Shown: positions 5,879 through 14,329, numbered from the stretch's first letter. The stretch: 16,863 nucleotides of DNA from CAZMOK01 sp964567785 (GCA_964567785.1 CAZMOK010000063.1:1-16863), one strand, 5' to 3'. Notes: generated by a model from the sequence alone, not told the origin. Numbers and translations are program-made.

Positions 5879-7990
5879 ATGAAGATTAGATCTTTACTGT
5901 TACTCACCCTCCTTGCTTCCACCTTTTCAATTCTCACCGCAGGCACAGTCACCCGGCAGCAAGCAGAAAGGGTGGCAAAAAATTTCATGTCCGAAAAATA
6001 CAATGTTTTCGGATCAGGTATCTCAGCAGATGAAATTGATATAACCGGTCACCATACACAAATGGTGAACGGAGAAGTTGTTTTTTACGCTTTTGAACTG
6101 AATGAAGGCTGGATCATTGTTTCGGCCGAAGACTCTTTTGAACCTGTATTAGGATACTCTTACAACGGCAATCTCCGTATAGATGACGCACCGGCACATT
6201 ATAAAAGCTTCCTGAAAAATTATACCGATCAGATCGTTTACATCAGGGAGGAGAACATAGCTGCTGAAGCAGAAGTGTCATCCGAATGGGAACGGCTGAG
6301 CTCAGAAAATTTTAACATACTCAGTTCAAACAGAGACACCAGGGATGTTGAGCCACTACTGGTAAATATGTGGAACCAGGATGATCCCTACAACGTAATG
6401 TGCCCTGAAGATCCCAACGGTCCCGGCGGTCATGCGTACGTCGGATGTGTTGCCACGGCAATGGCAATGATCATGTATTACTGGCGATATCCCGAAACAG
6501 GTACAGGTCAGCATTGTTATACGCCCGGCATCATTTCATACGGACAGCAGTGTGCTGATTTTGGTAATACCGAATATCAATGGGAGGGTATGAACAACAG
6601 CATAGATGCCAAGAACCCGTTCCCTAATGCCGAACTGCAATATCATGCAGCGGTCTCGGTCAATATGAATTTCAGTCCGAACGGTTCAGGTTCGCAAAGC
6701 TGGCTTGTGCCGGGTGCACTTTCGAATTATTTCAGGTATAACTCTGCGCAGTATCTCGAAAAAAACAATTACCCAACCACCACCTGGTACAATATCCTGA
6801 AGGATGAACTCGACATGGAAAGGCCGCTCTACTATTCAGGGTTTAATAGCACCGACGGCGGGCATGCATTTGTTTGTGACGGATACCAGGGCAACGACTT
6901 TCACTTCAACTTTGGATGGAGTGGGTATAACAACGGCTATTACTCACTTTACAATGTAGGTGGCTTTAACCTCGGTCAGGGTTGCGTGAGGTACTTTTAT
7001 CCCACCGAAACCGACTATCCTTATCATGCAACCGGTGACATAACCCTTACACAGAAATCAGGCTCGTTTACCGATGGCAGCGGACCACTGGATAATTATA
7101 TCAACAATAATATTGCAACTTTCGTGATCGACCCGCAAACCCCCGAAGACTCCATAATAAGCATAGAACTTGAATTCCAGCAATTCAATGTACACTCCTC
7201 AGACAACGTAAAGGTTTACGATGGCGAAGATGCGTCAGCACCGTTGCTGGGCGAATTCACCGGAGATGAATTACCGGACGCGATAGTATCGAGCGGTAAC
7301 AAGCTTTGCATAGTGTTCACTACCGACGGAAGCAGCAATGATGAAGGATGGTATGCTGAGTATACAACCTCCTCGCCCATATGGTGCAGTGGGATGACCT
7401 TGTTCACTGAGCCCTCGGGTACATTCGACGATGGTTCCGGAAGCTTCAACTACCAGAACGGCGCCACTTGTCTCTTCAGGATAGCCCCCGAGTATGCCAG
7501 CACGACAACCCTCTACTTCAACAGTTTCGAAACAGAGGAAGGGATCGACAGGGTTATGGTATTCAATGAAACCACCAACGAGCTACTCGGTGAATTTTCC
7601 GGTTCAGACATACCCGGTCCGATCGAAGTGGAGGGAGATCCGATCTTCATGACATTCACTACAAACCAGTACGAAAACATGGCAGGCTGGGAAGCCTACT
7701 ATGAAGTTGACAATGTTGGACTGGAAGAAAATGAAGCAGTAAGCACGCTTTCTGTTTACCCTGTACCCGCAGGAAATACATTGAATATATCATTCACTGC
7801 AGAAAAGGAAGATGATTATTCACTCCGGGTGGTATCCATGCAGGGTAAAGTGGTGTATTCAGAAGAAGGCAGCAATTTCAGGGGCAGTTACACCAACTCT
7901 CTCGATGTATCAGCTCTCGCACCCGGTATTTATTACCTGAAGATCACGAATTCAAAAGGTTTATCGGGTAAAAAAATGATCATACAATAA
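5879..7990 (+). CDS. Secreted C10 (streptopain-like) cysteine protease with two CUB domains and T9SS sorting tail
   Basis: A predicted extracellular cysteine protease of 703 residues counted from the ATG at 5879. This start is chosen because MKIRSLLLLTLLASTFSILTAG is a clean signal peptide and a promoter lies just upstream. The order is: signal peptide (1-22), Spi-like propeptide (about 25-110), C10 catalytic domain (about 155-375), two CUB-like beta domains (about 384-496 and 502-609), and a type A T9SS C-terminal sorting domain (about 620-703). Catalytic Cys190 lies in YVGCVATAMA and His329 in GGHAFVCDGY; the NFGWSG motif with Trp347 matches the family's third conserved site. SpeB and relatives are made as zymogens and cut to activate. 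The CUB domains show the YDGEDASAPLLGEFTG pattern and probably bind substrate or cell surface. The substrate is unknown. It is paralogous, with the same domain order, to the gene at 10955. Confidence 0.92.
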   Translation: MKIRSLLLLTLLASTFSILTAGTVTRQQAERVAKNFMSEKYNVFGSGISADEIDITGHHTQMVNGEVVFYAFELNEGWIIVSAEDSFEPVLGYSYNGNLRIDDAPAHYKSFLKNYTDQIVYIREENIAAEAEVSSEWERLSSENFNILSSNRDTRDVEPLLVNMWNQDDPYNVMCPEDPNGPGGHAYVGCVATAMAMIMYYWRYPETGTGQHCYTPGIISYGQQCADFGNTEYQWEGMNNSIDAKNPFPNAELQYHAAVSVNMNFSPNGSGSQSWLVPGALSNYFRYNSAQYLEKNNYPTTTWYNILKDELDMERPLYYSGFNSTDGGHAFVCDGYQGNDFHFNFGWSGYNNGYYSLYNVGGFNLGQGCVRYFYPTETDYPYHATGDITLTQKSGSFTDGSGPLDNYINNNIATFVIDPQTPEDSIISIELEFQQFNVHSSDNVKVYDGEDASAPLLGEFTGDELPDAIVSSGNKLCIVFTTDGSSNDEGWYAEYTTSSPIWCSGMTLFTEPSGTFDDGSGSFNYQNGATCLFRIAPEYASTTTLYFNSFETEEGIDRVMVFNETTNELLGEFSGSDIPGPIEVEGDPIFMTFTTNQYENMAGWEAYYEVDNVGLEENEAVSTLSVYPVPAGNTLNISFTAEKEDDYSLRVVSMQGKVVYSEEGSNFRGSYTNSLDVSALAPGIYYLKITNSKGLSGKKMIIQ

Positions 7991-8033
7991 TAAAGTTTAC
8001 AATAATTGATCATAGACAAGGAAAGGCAAAATG

Positions 8034-8065
8034 CAATAAAGCCGCAATTATTTGCGGCTTTATTG
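8034..8065 (+). terminator. Terminator after the first C10 protease
   Basis: CAATAAAGCCGCAA at 8034-8047 pairs perfectly with TTGCGGCTTTATTG at 8052-8065 around the loop TTAT, giving a 14-bp stem. The outer half of the stem is A/T, so TTTATT works as a U-tract on the plus strand. It ends the 7990 gene and separates it from the next promoter. Confidence 0.8.
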
Positions 8066-8086
8066 GTTATATTAAGGCCACCTGCC

Positions 8087-8115
8087 TTGTTAAAATGATA
8101 ATTTTTGTAATTTTG
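8087..8115 (+). promoter_or_regulatory. Promoter of the S8 protease gene
   Basis: TTG at 8087-8089 is followed after 18 bases by TAATTTTG at 8108-8115, an exact TAnnTTTG match. The ATG is 38 bases further on, giving a leader of about 30 bases. Position right after a terminator supports an independent transcript. Confidence 0.6.
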
Positions 8116-8153
8116 AATTATTATAAATAAAAAGTCTAAATCCTTACCTGAAG

Positions 8154-10844
8154 ATGAAAAACATCAACAAAATTCTAAAGCGGTCCGCAGCCATACTCCT
8201 CATAATGGCTGTGATGTCGCTGAACTCAATCGGTCAGACCTACAATGAGAACTACCATGACGGCGCGTTGTATTTCAAGTTCAAAGACAATGTTGAAGTC
8301 AATATTCCCGTCAATCCCGATCGCACAGTGAACCTTGATGATGCGGCGATACTCGGTGACCTCAGGGAGAAATACTCCATCTCGGCCCTCACCAGGCCTT
8401 TCGACCTGAACGACGATGATAAGTTGCTAAGAAGTTTCCGGCTCGAGTTCACTCAATTCAACGAAATCGAAGCAATCATGGAAGAACTCTCTGAGCATCC
8501 GGATCTTGAATACGTTGAGAAGGTTCCCATACAGAGGCTCGATTATGTCCCTGATGACGAATTGTACAACCTGGTGCTTGGCTCCTCCAACTGGAACTGG
8601 CAGCACGACGTTGTTCTTTCAGAGCTGGCGTGGGATATTACCCAGGGCGACCCGGATATAAACGTTGCAATTATCGATGGAGCAGTGTGGATTGATCATG
8701 AAGACCTTGCTGATGACGTATATGATTCACATGACGTAACATCCCCTCCCGGGGGAACCAATAACTCCAATCCGCCGGCATCGGGAGACCCCGAGGACTG
8801 GTCGCACGGGACACATTGTGCAGGACTTGCCGTGGGCGACACTGACAATGGCATTGGCATTGCAGGCCTTGGTTTCGACTGCAGCCTGATAGGTGTAAAA
8901 TGCACGCCCGACAACGGGAACCCGGGTTTTGTCTATAACGGGTATGGCGGTATGCAATGGGCGGCCAACAACGGCGCTCATGTCATCAGTTCCTCCTGGG
9001 GCGGTTCAGGATACAGCCAGACCGAACAGAACCTTATTAACACAATCAACGGAATGGGTGTTGTGGTATTGGGGTCAAGGGGTAATGAAGCTTCGGCACA
9101 ATTACGCTATCCCTCCTGCTACAACCATGTTATAGGAGTGGCAGCAACTGATGAAGACGATGTTAAGGCAGGCTTTTCCAGCTACGGGACCGGCACTGAT
9201 GTCAGTGCACCCGGCGGTACGGGTATCTCCGGGCCAAACGGGCTTCTCTCCACCGTCAATTATGAGACCAGCAGGGGCTTTTACGACAGTTATTTTGGCA
9301 CTTCTATGTCGACCCCATTCACGGCAGGCCTTTGCGGGCTGATCCTTTCGCTGAACCCCGACCTTTCACCCGAAGAGGTGGAAGATATCCTCGAATCGAC
9401 CTGCGACAACATAGATACCATTCCGGGTAATGCCAACTGGGCAGGACAACTGGGCGCAGGACGGATAAACGCCTTCCAGGCAGTTTCGAATACACCTTAT
9501 GAACCGGTTGCCGATTTCACAACTGCTGTTCCATACATTACACCCGGAACATCCATCGAATTTACCGACCTTTCGGAGGGTGTGCCAAACGAGTGGTCAT
9601 GGGAGTTCACAGGGGGCGACCCCACAGTCTCTAACGATCAGGATCCCGTTGTCACTTACGAAGACGAAGGATCATTCACAGTTTCGCTTGCAGTGACCAA
9701 CGACTGGGGACTTGATATCCTGACCGTTGAAGAGTATATTACCGTCACTGCAACACCGGTTCCCTGGGTCCTTTTTGCTGCCGGGGAGGAAGAACCTTGT
9801 GTGGCAACTGATGAGGTGAGCTTTACAGATGAATCTTTGTATGATCCTACTTCCTGGCTCTGGGAGTTTGACCCCAATACCGTAACGTTTGTTAACGGCA
9901 CGGATGAAACCTCACAAAACCCTGAGGTGTTGTTCAATGCTCCAGGCGAATATTCTGTTACACTCACTGCAACCAATGCAAACGGAAGCGGATTCAAGAC
10001 CGAAGAAAGCATGATAATTGCAGAGGGTATCGAGCTTAACTTCGAAGAAACTTTTGAAGAGGGAGAACCAGGCGACTTTACTATTTCCAGTATGGAAAAA
10101 GCAAGTATCGGCATTGACTCCAGGGCTGCCGCTCCTGATTCCGACTACGGGCTCCATTTTGAAGGTGCACCTGTTACAGGCGGCTGGACCGGTGGGCCTT
10201 ATGATACAACCCCTGAGGAAGCATGGGAAGACAATACCGAATATCATGCCTTCGCCGAAAACTGTCACGTGGACGCAACAGGTGTGGAAGGGGTCACCCT
10301 TACCCTCGATCTGCGTCAGACTTTCTCTATCGGCTCTACATATTCCTGGTTCAGGGTACTCATAAACGGGGAACAGGTACCCGACTGGAACGGTGTGGAG
10401 AACTTCAATCCTGAAACCAACGAGGACCCCTGGGAAACAATCAATTTTGATCTTTCCAACTGGGGCAACAGCGGATTCACAATCACACTGCAATCAGCCT
10501 GTTACCTGGCCGACGGTTTCGGCGGACTGGAAGGTGACAATGTTTTTGTAGATAACATTATGATCTCCAACACTACCTCAATTGTTGAAGGAAAAGGATC
10601 GGATGCCGGCGTACTCACTTACCCTAACCCAGCCTCAAACATTCTAAATTACAGTGTAAGCGGACTGGACAAGGGCTTTACCGTAAGCCTGATGAGTGCA
10701 ACCGGACAAATGGTCTACAACGACCAGGTAGAAAACAACATAGGCAACGGCCAGGTGGATGTCAGCAACCTGACACCTGGAATTTATATCCTCGTTATTT
10801 CAGATGACAAGGACACTGTAAGGAAAAAAATAGTTGTTGAATAA
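8154..10844 (+). CDS. Secreted subtilisin-like S8 serine protease with PKD domains and T9SS sorting tail
   Basis: An 896-residue predicted extracellular serine protease. The signal peptide spans about residues 1-28 (ending SIGQ). An inhibitor-like propeptide region of alternating beta and helix follows (about 35-130, ending EYVEKVPIQRLDY). The peptidase S8 domain covers about 145-445. The triad is intact: Asp175 in VAIIDGAV, His218 in SHGTHCAG, Ser384 in FGTSMSTP; Asn311 in GSRGNE is the oxyanion-hole residue. Two PKD-like domains follow (about 450-533 and 536-624), with the EWSWEFTGGDP and SWLWEFDPN patterns and closing TNDWG / TNANGSG strands. Residues 626-805 form a further beta-rich domain that I cannot assign firmly, possibly a jelly roll. 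The tail (about 818-896, starting LTYPNPASN and ending KKIVVE) is a T9SS sorting domain. It lies between two C10 proteases and may process them, which is inference only. Confidence 0.93.
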   Translation: MKNINKILKRSAAILLIMAVMSLNSIGQTYNENYHDGALYFKFKDNVEVNIPVNPDRTVNLDDAAILGDLREKYSISALTRPFDLNDDDKLLRSFRLEFTQFNEIEAIMEELSEHPDLEYVEKVPIQRLDYVPDDELYNLVLGSSNWNWQHDVVLSELAWDITQGDPDINVAIIDGAVWIDHEDLADDVYDSHDVTSPPGGTNNSNPPASGDPEDWSHGTHCAGLAVGDTDNGIGIAGLGFDCSLIGVKCTPDNGNPGFVYNGYGGMQWAANNGAHVISSSWGGSGYSQTEQNLINTINGMGVVVLGSRGNEASAQLRYPSCYNHVIGVAATDEDDVKAGFSSYGTGTDVSAPGGTGISGPNGLLSTVNYETSRGFYDSYFGTSMSTPFTAGLCGLILSLNPDLSPEEVEDILESTCDNIDTIPGNANWAGQLGAGRINAFQAVSNTPYEPVADFTTAVPYITPGTSIEFTDLSEGVPNEWSWEFTGGDPTVSNDQDPVVTYEDEGSFTVSLAVTNDWGLDILTVEEYITVTATPVPWVLFAAGEEEPCVATDEVSFTDESLYDPTSWLWEFDPNTVTFVNGTDETSQNPEVLFNAPGEYSVTLTATNANGSGFKTEESMIIAEGIELNFEETFEEGEPGDFTISSMEKASIGIDSRAAAPDSDYGLHFEGAPVTGGWTGGPYDTTPEEAWEDNTEYHAFAENCHVDATGVEGVTLTLDLRQTFSIGSTYSWFRVLINGEQVPDWNGVENFNPETNEDPWETINFDLSNWGNSGFTITLQSACYLADGFGGLEGDNVFVDNIMISNTTSIVEGKGSDAGVLTYPNPASNILNYSVSGLDKGFTVSLMSATGQMVYNDQVENNIGNGQVDVSNLTPGIYILVISDDKDTVRKKIVVE

Positions 10845-10867
10845 TATATTTTGATTGACTTATTAGA

Positions 10868-10900
10868 AGGCCCCTTGCCCACAAGGGGCCTCTTTTATTT
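10868..10900 (+). terminator. Terminator after the S8 protease
   Basis: AGGCCCCTTG at 10868-10877 pairs with CAAGGGGCCT at 10882-10891 around the loop CCCA, followed by the T-rich CTTTTATTT. It is a classical intrinsic terminator 23 bases after the stop codon. Confidence 0.87.
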
Positions 10901-10927
10901 CTGCTTAAAAATATGGCTTTCATTTCA

Positions 10928-10935
10928 TAACTTTA
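10928..10935 (+). promoter_or_regulatory. Possible -7 element of the second C10 protease gene
   Basis: TAACTTTA differs from TAnnTTTG only in the last base. It lies 19 bases before the ATG at 10955, the distance seen at other promoters here. No clear -33 box is seen. Confidence 0.4.
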
Positions 10936-10954
10936 CGGTACCAAAATAAGTACA

Positions 10955-13060
10955 ATGAAACCATTAGCCATATTCACCGTGATCTTCATGTTGTTGTCAT
11001 TAGCAGGAGCACACGGACAAACTGCAGGCAGAAAATATGAAACAGTTGCTGAAAATTTCTTTTCTGAAAGGCTTCAGTTGCGGGGTAACGAATGGTCTGA
11101 AAAGAACAGGGTCATTTTTTCCCATTCGATCGATAATGAAACAGGCCCTGTCATATTTATCTTCAATGTTGAGCCCGAAGGCTGGGTAATGGTTTCGGCA
11201 TTTGAAAACAGCATTCCGGCAATGGCCTATTCTTTTGAAGGAAGGTTAAGTAATAATGACTTCATCCCTCCTGCTGCCAAAATGTGGATTGATGAATTTG
11301 TAAGGCAGGTGACCTATAACCAGGTAAACAGTATACCTGCAGACAGTAGAATTACCGGCTTATGGAAGAGATACTCTGACGGTGAAAATCATACAAGGCT
11401 TACTGGCACAAGGGACATAGCTCCCTTACTGACCTCAAACTGGGACCAGGGAAAATACTATAATGAACTTTGCCCGCTCGATCCGGCAGGACCGGGAGGC
11501 AGGTGTTACGCCGGTTGCGTTGCCACTGCCATGGGCCAGATCATGAACTATTTTCAGTGGCCACATTCGGGCGTAGGATCATACTCTTATACCTGGCCAC
11601 CATACGGAACCATCTCGGCAAATTTTGGCAATTCAATCTATGAATGGCACCTGATGGAGCCTTCCATCAGCCATTCAAACCTTCAAGTGGCAGAAATACT
11701 TCACCACCTGGGGGTATCGGTCGATATGGAATACGGTCCCAACGGATCGGGCATGACAAACCATAAGGCAGCCTATTCAATGCGGACCTATTTCAAGTAT
11801 TCACCTGAAACAGAATATGTATTCCGCGACAGCACCAGCTTCGACTGGGACAGCCTGATCATTTCACACTTAAACAGGAAGATACCCCTGTATTATGCCG
11901 GCTGGTCGGTCCCCAATATCAATGGCCACGCTTTTGTGTGCGATGGTTACCAGGACAGCCTCTATTATCATTTCAACTGGGGCTGGAGCGGAACCTACAA
12001 CGGTTATTTTTACACCAGCAGCCTGAACCCCGGAGGGGCAAATTTCAACCTCGCCCAGGAGTTGATCATCAATGCGGCGCCCGACACTGCATTATACAAT
12101 TACCCGGGATACTGCCAGGATACGGTCGTTTACGAAACCCTTGGCGGCACCCTTGAGGATGGCAGCGGTCCGCTATACGACTACCAGGATAATTCAAGCT
12201 GTTACTGGCAGATCATGCCCGATGATTCCATCGAGGATATTACCCTGGAATTCCTCAGGTTTGATGTCCATCCCGGCGACAGTGTGATCATCTACGATGG
12301 CCCTGACAGTTCCGCACCGGTCCTGGATGCTTTTTCAGGGAACGAACTGCCCGGAGCGGTTACAACACCCGGCAACTCTATGTTCATCCAGTTTATAACA
12401 GACAATGACACTACCGCTCCCGGATGGCAGGCTTTCTATTCTTGCGAACAGCCTGTCTACTGCCAGAATATGACCCAACTTACCGCACAGGCAGATACAT
12501 TCAGCGACGGCAGCAATAACTACAACTATCACAACAACACAGCCTGTTTGTGGATGATCGATCCACCGGACGCAGATATTGTAACTCTCAATTTCATCAG
12601 TTTCGCCACTGAGGATACGATGGATTTCCTGGAGATCTACGATCTCGAGACACAGGAACTACTGGCATCCTATTCCGGGGACTACTCAGGCGGTCTTCCG
12701 GAGCCCGTCACCTCGGAGAGCGGAAAAATGTTCGTGGCGTTCTATACAAATTACAATGTAACCGCCAGTGGCTGGGAAGCCTGGTACGAAACCGACCTGG
12801 TAGGACAGCAGGAGTTACCCGGGAAACCGACTGTAAAAATATTCCCTAATCCCTCTGCTGGTTCAATAACCATTAGTTTACCGGGTATTTCTGATCCAGG
12901 TCTCCTTTCCCTGTACAATGTTTCGGGGAAGGAGGTATTGCAATCTGAACTTGACGGGAAGGAGAATACGCTGTCGCTGGAGGGGCTGGAACCAGGATTG
13001 TACGTATGCCGGATATTCTATGGTCATGAGGTCATTACCCGTAAAGTGATCAGGTACTGA
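10955..13060 (+). CDS. Second secreted C10 cysteine protease with two CUB domains and T9SS sorting tail
   Basis: A 701-residue paralogue of the protease at 5879, with the same domain order. The signal peptide is MKPLAIFTVIFMLLSLAGAHGQ. A Spi-like propeptide spans about 25-110, and the C10 domain about 150-375 has catalytic Cys188 (YAGCVATAMG), His325 (NGHAFVCDGY) and Trp344 in NWGWSG. Two CUB-like domains follow, at about 387-496 and 503-612. Both carry a Cys pair pattern (Cys387/Cys406; Cys503/Cys531) that could form disulfides, as in animal CUB domains. In the first paralogue the corresponding Cys pair is visible only in the second CUB domain. The tail from KIFPNPSAG (628) to TRKVIRY is a type A T9SS sorting domain. 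The two C10 genes are clearly diverged and not recent copies. No terminator is evident in the 143 bases before rpsF, so read-through into the ribosomal operon is possible. Confidence 0.92.
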   Translation: MKPLAIFTVIFMLLSLAGAHGQTAGRKYETVAENFFSERLQLRGNEWSEKNRVIFSHSIDNETGPVIFIFNVEPEGWVMVSAFENSIPAMAYSFEGRLSNNDFIPPAAKMWIDEFVRQVTYNQVNSIPADSRITGLWKRYSDGENHTRLTGTRDIAPLLTSNWDQGKYYNELCPLDPAGPGGRCYAGCVATAMGQIMNYFQWPHSGVGSYSYTWPPYGTISANFGNSIYEWHLMEPSISHSNLQVAEILHHLGVSVDMEYGPNGSGMTNHKAAYSMRTYFKYSPETEYVFRDSTSFDWDSLIISHLNRKIPLYYAGWSVPNINGHAFVCDGYQDSLYYHFNWGWSGTYNGYFYTSSLNPGGANFNLAQELIINAAPDTALYNYPGYCQDTVVYETLGGTLEDGSGPLYDYQDNSSCYWQIMPDDSIEDITLEFLRFDVHPGDSVIIYDGPDSSAPVLDAFSGNELPGAVTTPGNSMFIQFITDNDTTAPGWQAFYSCEQPVYCQNMTQLTAQADTFSDGSNNYNYHNNTACLWMIDPPDADIVTLNFISFATEDTMDFLEIYDLETQELLASYSGDYSGGLPEPVTSESGKMFVAFYTNYNVTASGWEAWYETDLVGQQELPGKPTVKIFPNPSAGSITISLPGISDPGLLSLYNVSGKEVLQSELDGKENTLSLEGLEPGLYVCRIFYGHEVITRKVIRY

Positions 13061-13114
13061 CATCCGGGCAGCGGAATCCGTACTAAACCAACCTCTTTGA
13101 ATTTCAAGGGTTCG

Positions 13115-13145
13115 TTTGTAATAATAAATAAATTTTCTACCTTTG
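13115..13145 (+). promoter_or_regulatory. Strong Bacteroidota promoter of rpsF-rpsR-rplI
   Basis: TTTG at 13115-13118 and TACCTTTG at 13138-13145 are separated by exactly 19 bases, a full match to the phylum's TTTG-N19-TAnnTTTG consensus. The predicted transcript starts near 13150 with a small hairpin, TCCGA-TTT-TCGGA (13149-13161). The leader before rpsF is about 50 bases and AT-rich. The hairpin contains CCG, the trinucleotide known from S6:S18-binding leaders, but is too small to call that element with confidence. Confidence 0.85.
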
Positions 13146-13203
13146 CACTCCGATTTTCGGAAAGTAAAAACATTTTATTCAAATTAACAGCAAGTAAATT
13201 ATT

Positions 13204-13560
13204 ATGAACCAGTACGAAACCGTTTTCATTATGACTCCCGTTTTGTCTGAAGATCAGATGAAGGAAACGGTAAAAAAGTATCAGGAGTTCCTTAAGCAAA
13301 AAGGGGCTGAGATTATTTTTGAAGATAACTGGGGCTTGCGTAAGTTGGCCTATCCCATTCAAAAAAAATCCACCGGTTTTTATTATTTAATAGAATACAA
13401 AACCGACGGTGAGCTTATTTACCAGATGGAGCTGAACATGAAGCGCGACGAGAGGATCATGAGGTTCCTCACAGTTAAGCTTGATAAACACGCTGTAGCT
13501 TATAACGAAAAGAAGCGCAGGAAAGCAGAAGAAAAAATCGCTGAAGAATCGAAAAATTAA
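13204..13560 (+). CDS. rpsF: 30S ribosomal protein bS6
   Basis: bS6 binds together with bS18 to the platform of the 30S subunit. The 118-residue protein has the family opening MNQYETVFIMTPVLSEDQ, the GLRKLAYPIQKKSTGFYYLIEY core, and the MELNMKRDERIMRFLTVKLDK segment, followed by a charged tail rich in Lys, Glu and Arg (about 98-118). The start has no Shine-Dalgarno sequence; the leader AGCAAGTAAATTATT is A/T-rich, as is usual for this phylum. It is the first gene of a three-gene operon with rpsR 12 bases downstream. In other bacteria the S6:S18 complex can repress its own mRNA, and in Flavobacterium bS6 and bS18 have been reported to help hide the anti-Shine-Dalgarno end of 16S rRNA. Confidence 0.98.
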   Translation: MNQYETVFIMTPVLSEDQMKETVKKYQEFLKQKGAEIIFEDNWGLRKLAYPIQKKSTGFYYLIEYKTDGELIYQMELNMKRDERIMRFLTVKLDKHAVAYNEKKRRKAEEKIAEESKN

Positions 13561-13572
13561 AACCGAGGGAAA

Positions 13573-13842
13573 ATGGCACAACAACAAGGAGAAATAAAAT
13601 ACCTGACACCTATAGCAGTTGACACCAAAAAGAAGAAATACTGCAGGTTCAAGAAGAACAAGATCAAGTATATTGACTACAAGGATGCAGATTTCCTGCT
13701 CAGGTTCGTCAATGAACAGGGTAAGATACTCCCCAGGAGGCTTACCGGGACATCATTGAAATACCAGAAGAAGGTTGCCCAGGCAATCAAGAGGGCGCGG
13801 CACCTGGCATTGATGCCTTATGTAGCTGACCTTTTAAAGTAA
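13573..13842 (+). CDS. rpsR: 30S ribosomal protein bS18
   Basis: bS18 is the partner of bS6 on the 30S platform, near the mRNA exit and the 3' end of 16S rRNA. The 89-residue protein shows the typical KYCRFKKNKIKYIDYKD segment (37-53), LLRFVNEQGKILPRRLTGTSLKYQKKVAQAIKRARHLALMPY towards the C-terminus, and a strongly basic composition. The start is preceded by GAGGG (13565-13569) only three bases from ATG, too close for a normal Shine-Dalgarno pairing. Its TAA stop overlaps the beginning of the AAGGAGG that precedes rplI, so translation of the two genes may be linked. Confidence 0.98.
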   Translation: MAQQQGEIKYLTPIAVDTKKKKYCRFKKNKIKYIDYKDADFLLRFVNEQGKILPRRLTGTSLKYQKKVAQAIKRARHLALMPYVADLLK

Positions 13843-13847
13843 GGAGG
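13841..13847 (+). promoter_or_regulatory. Perfect Shine-Dalgarno sequence before rplI
   Basis: AAGGAGG lies seven bases before the rplI ATG (13855), ideal spacing for pairing with CCUCC of 16S rRNA, and overlaps the rpsR stop codon. No other start in this window has such a site, and genomes of this phylum generally lack them. Confidence 0.8.
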
Positions 13848-13854
13848 AATTGAA

Positions 13855-14304
13855 ATGGAGATCATCTTAAAACAAGACATAGAGAACCTGGGCCATAAAG
13901 ACGATATTGTGACAGTTAAGCCCGGGTATGCAAGGAATTTCCTCATACCGCAGGGAATGGCTATAGCAGCCACAAAAACGAACAGGAAAGTGCTTGACGA
14001 GATCAAAAGGCAGCGTTCGTACAAGGAAGAAAAGATACTTGAGGAAGCAAAGACCCTTGCTAAAGCTATCGAAAACACAACGGTAAAAATCGGCGCCAAA
14101 GCAGGAACATCAGGCAAGATATTCGGATCGGTAAATGATATACAGATTGCCAATGCGCTAAAGGAAAAGACCGGTTTCGACATTGAAAGGAAAATGGTAC
14201 ATGTTGACGGTGAATCTGTCAAAGAGCTTGGAAATTACAAAGCCACCGTCAAACTTCATAAAGATGTTGAAGTTGAGATCAACTTCGAAGTGGTTGAAGA
14301 ATAA
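13855..14304 (+). CDS. rplI: 50S ribosomal protein bL9
   Basis: bL9 binds 23S rRNA near the base of the L1 stalk with its N-terminal domain and extends a long helix to a C-terminal domain, helping to keep reading frame and ribosome spacing. The 149-residue protein begins MEIILKQDIENLGHKDDIV and has the conserved VKPGYARNFLIPQGMAIAAT segment (residues 22-41). A long helix follows (about 42-75) and then the C-terminal domain with GKIFGSV and a closing VEVEINFEVVE strand, so it is full length. It is the last gene of the operon, 12 bases after rpsR, with a strong intrinsic terminator 25 bases after the stop. The AAGGAGG before its ATG is exceptional here. Confidence 0.98.
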   Translation: MEIILKQDIENLGHKDDIVTVKPGYARNFLIPQGMAIAATKTNRKVLDEIKRQRSYKEEKILEEAKTLAKAIENTTVKIGAKAGTSGKIFGSVNDIQIANALKEKTGFDIERKMVHVDGESVKELGNYKATVKLHKDVEVEINFEVVEE

Positions 14305-14329
14305 ATCAACAATCTTCTCATAAGATCAG

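Noticed and set aside
9912..10493. Long minus-strand frame of 193 codons inside the S8 protease gene
   Set aside because: It lies wholly opposite a well-supported gene and shows no signal, domain or promoter. It is a shadow of the coding bias.
13149..13161. Hairpin at the rpsF transcript start as an S6:S18 autoregulatory leader
   Set aside because: It contains CCG but is only a 5-bp stem with a 3-base loop, without the bulged arrangement of the known motif. It is noted under the promoter but not called separately.
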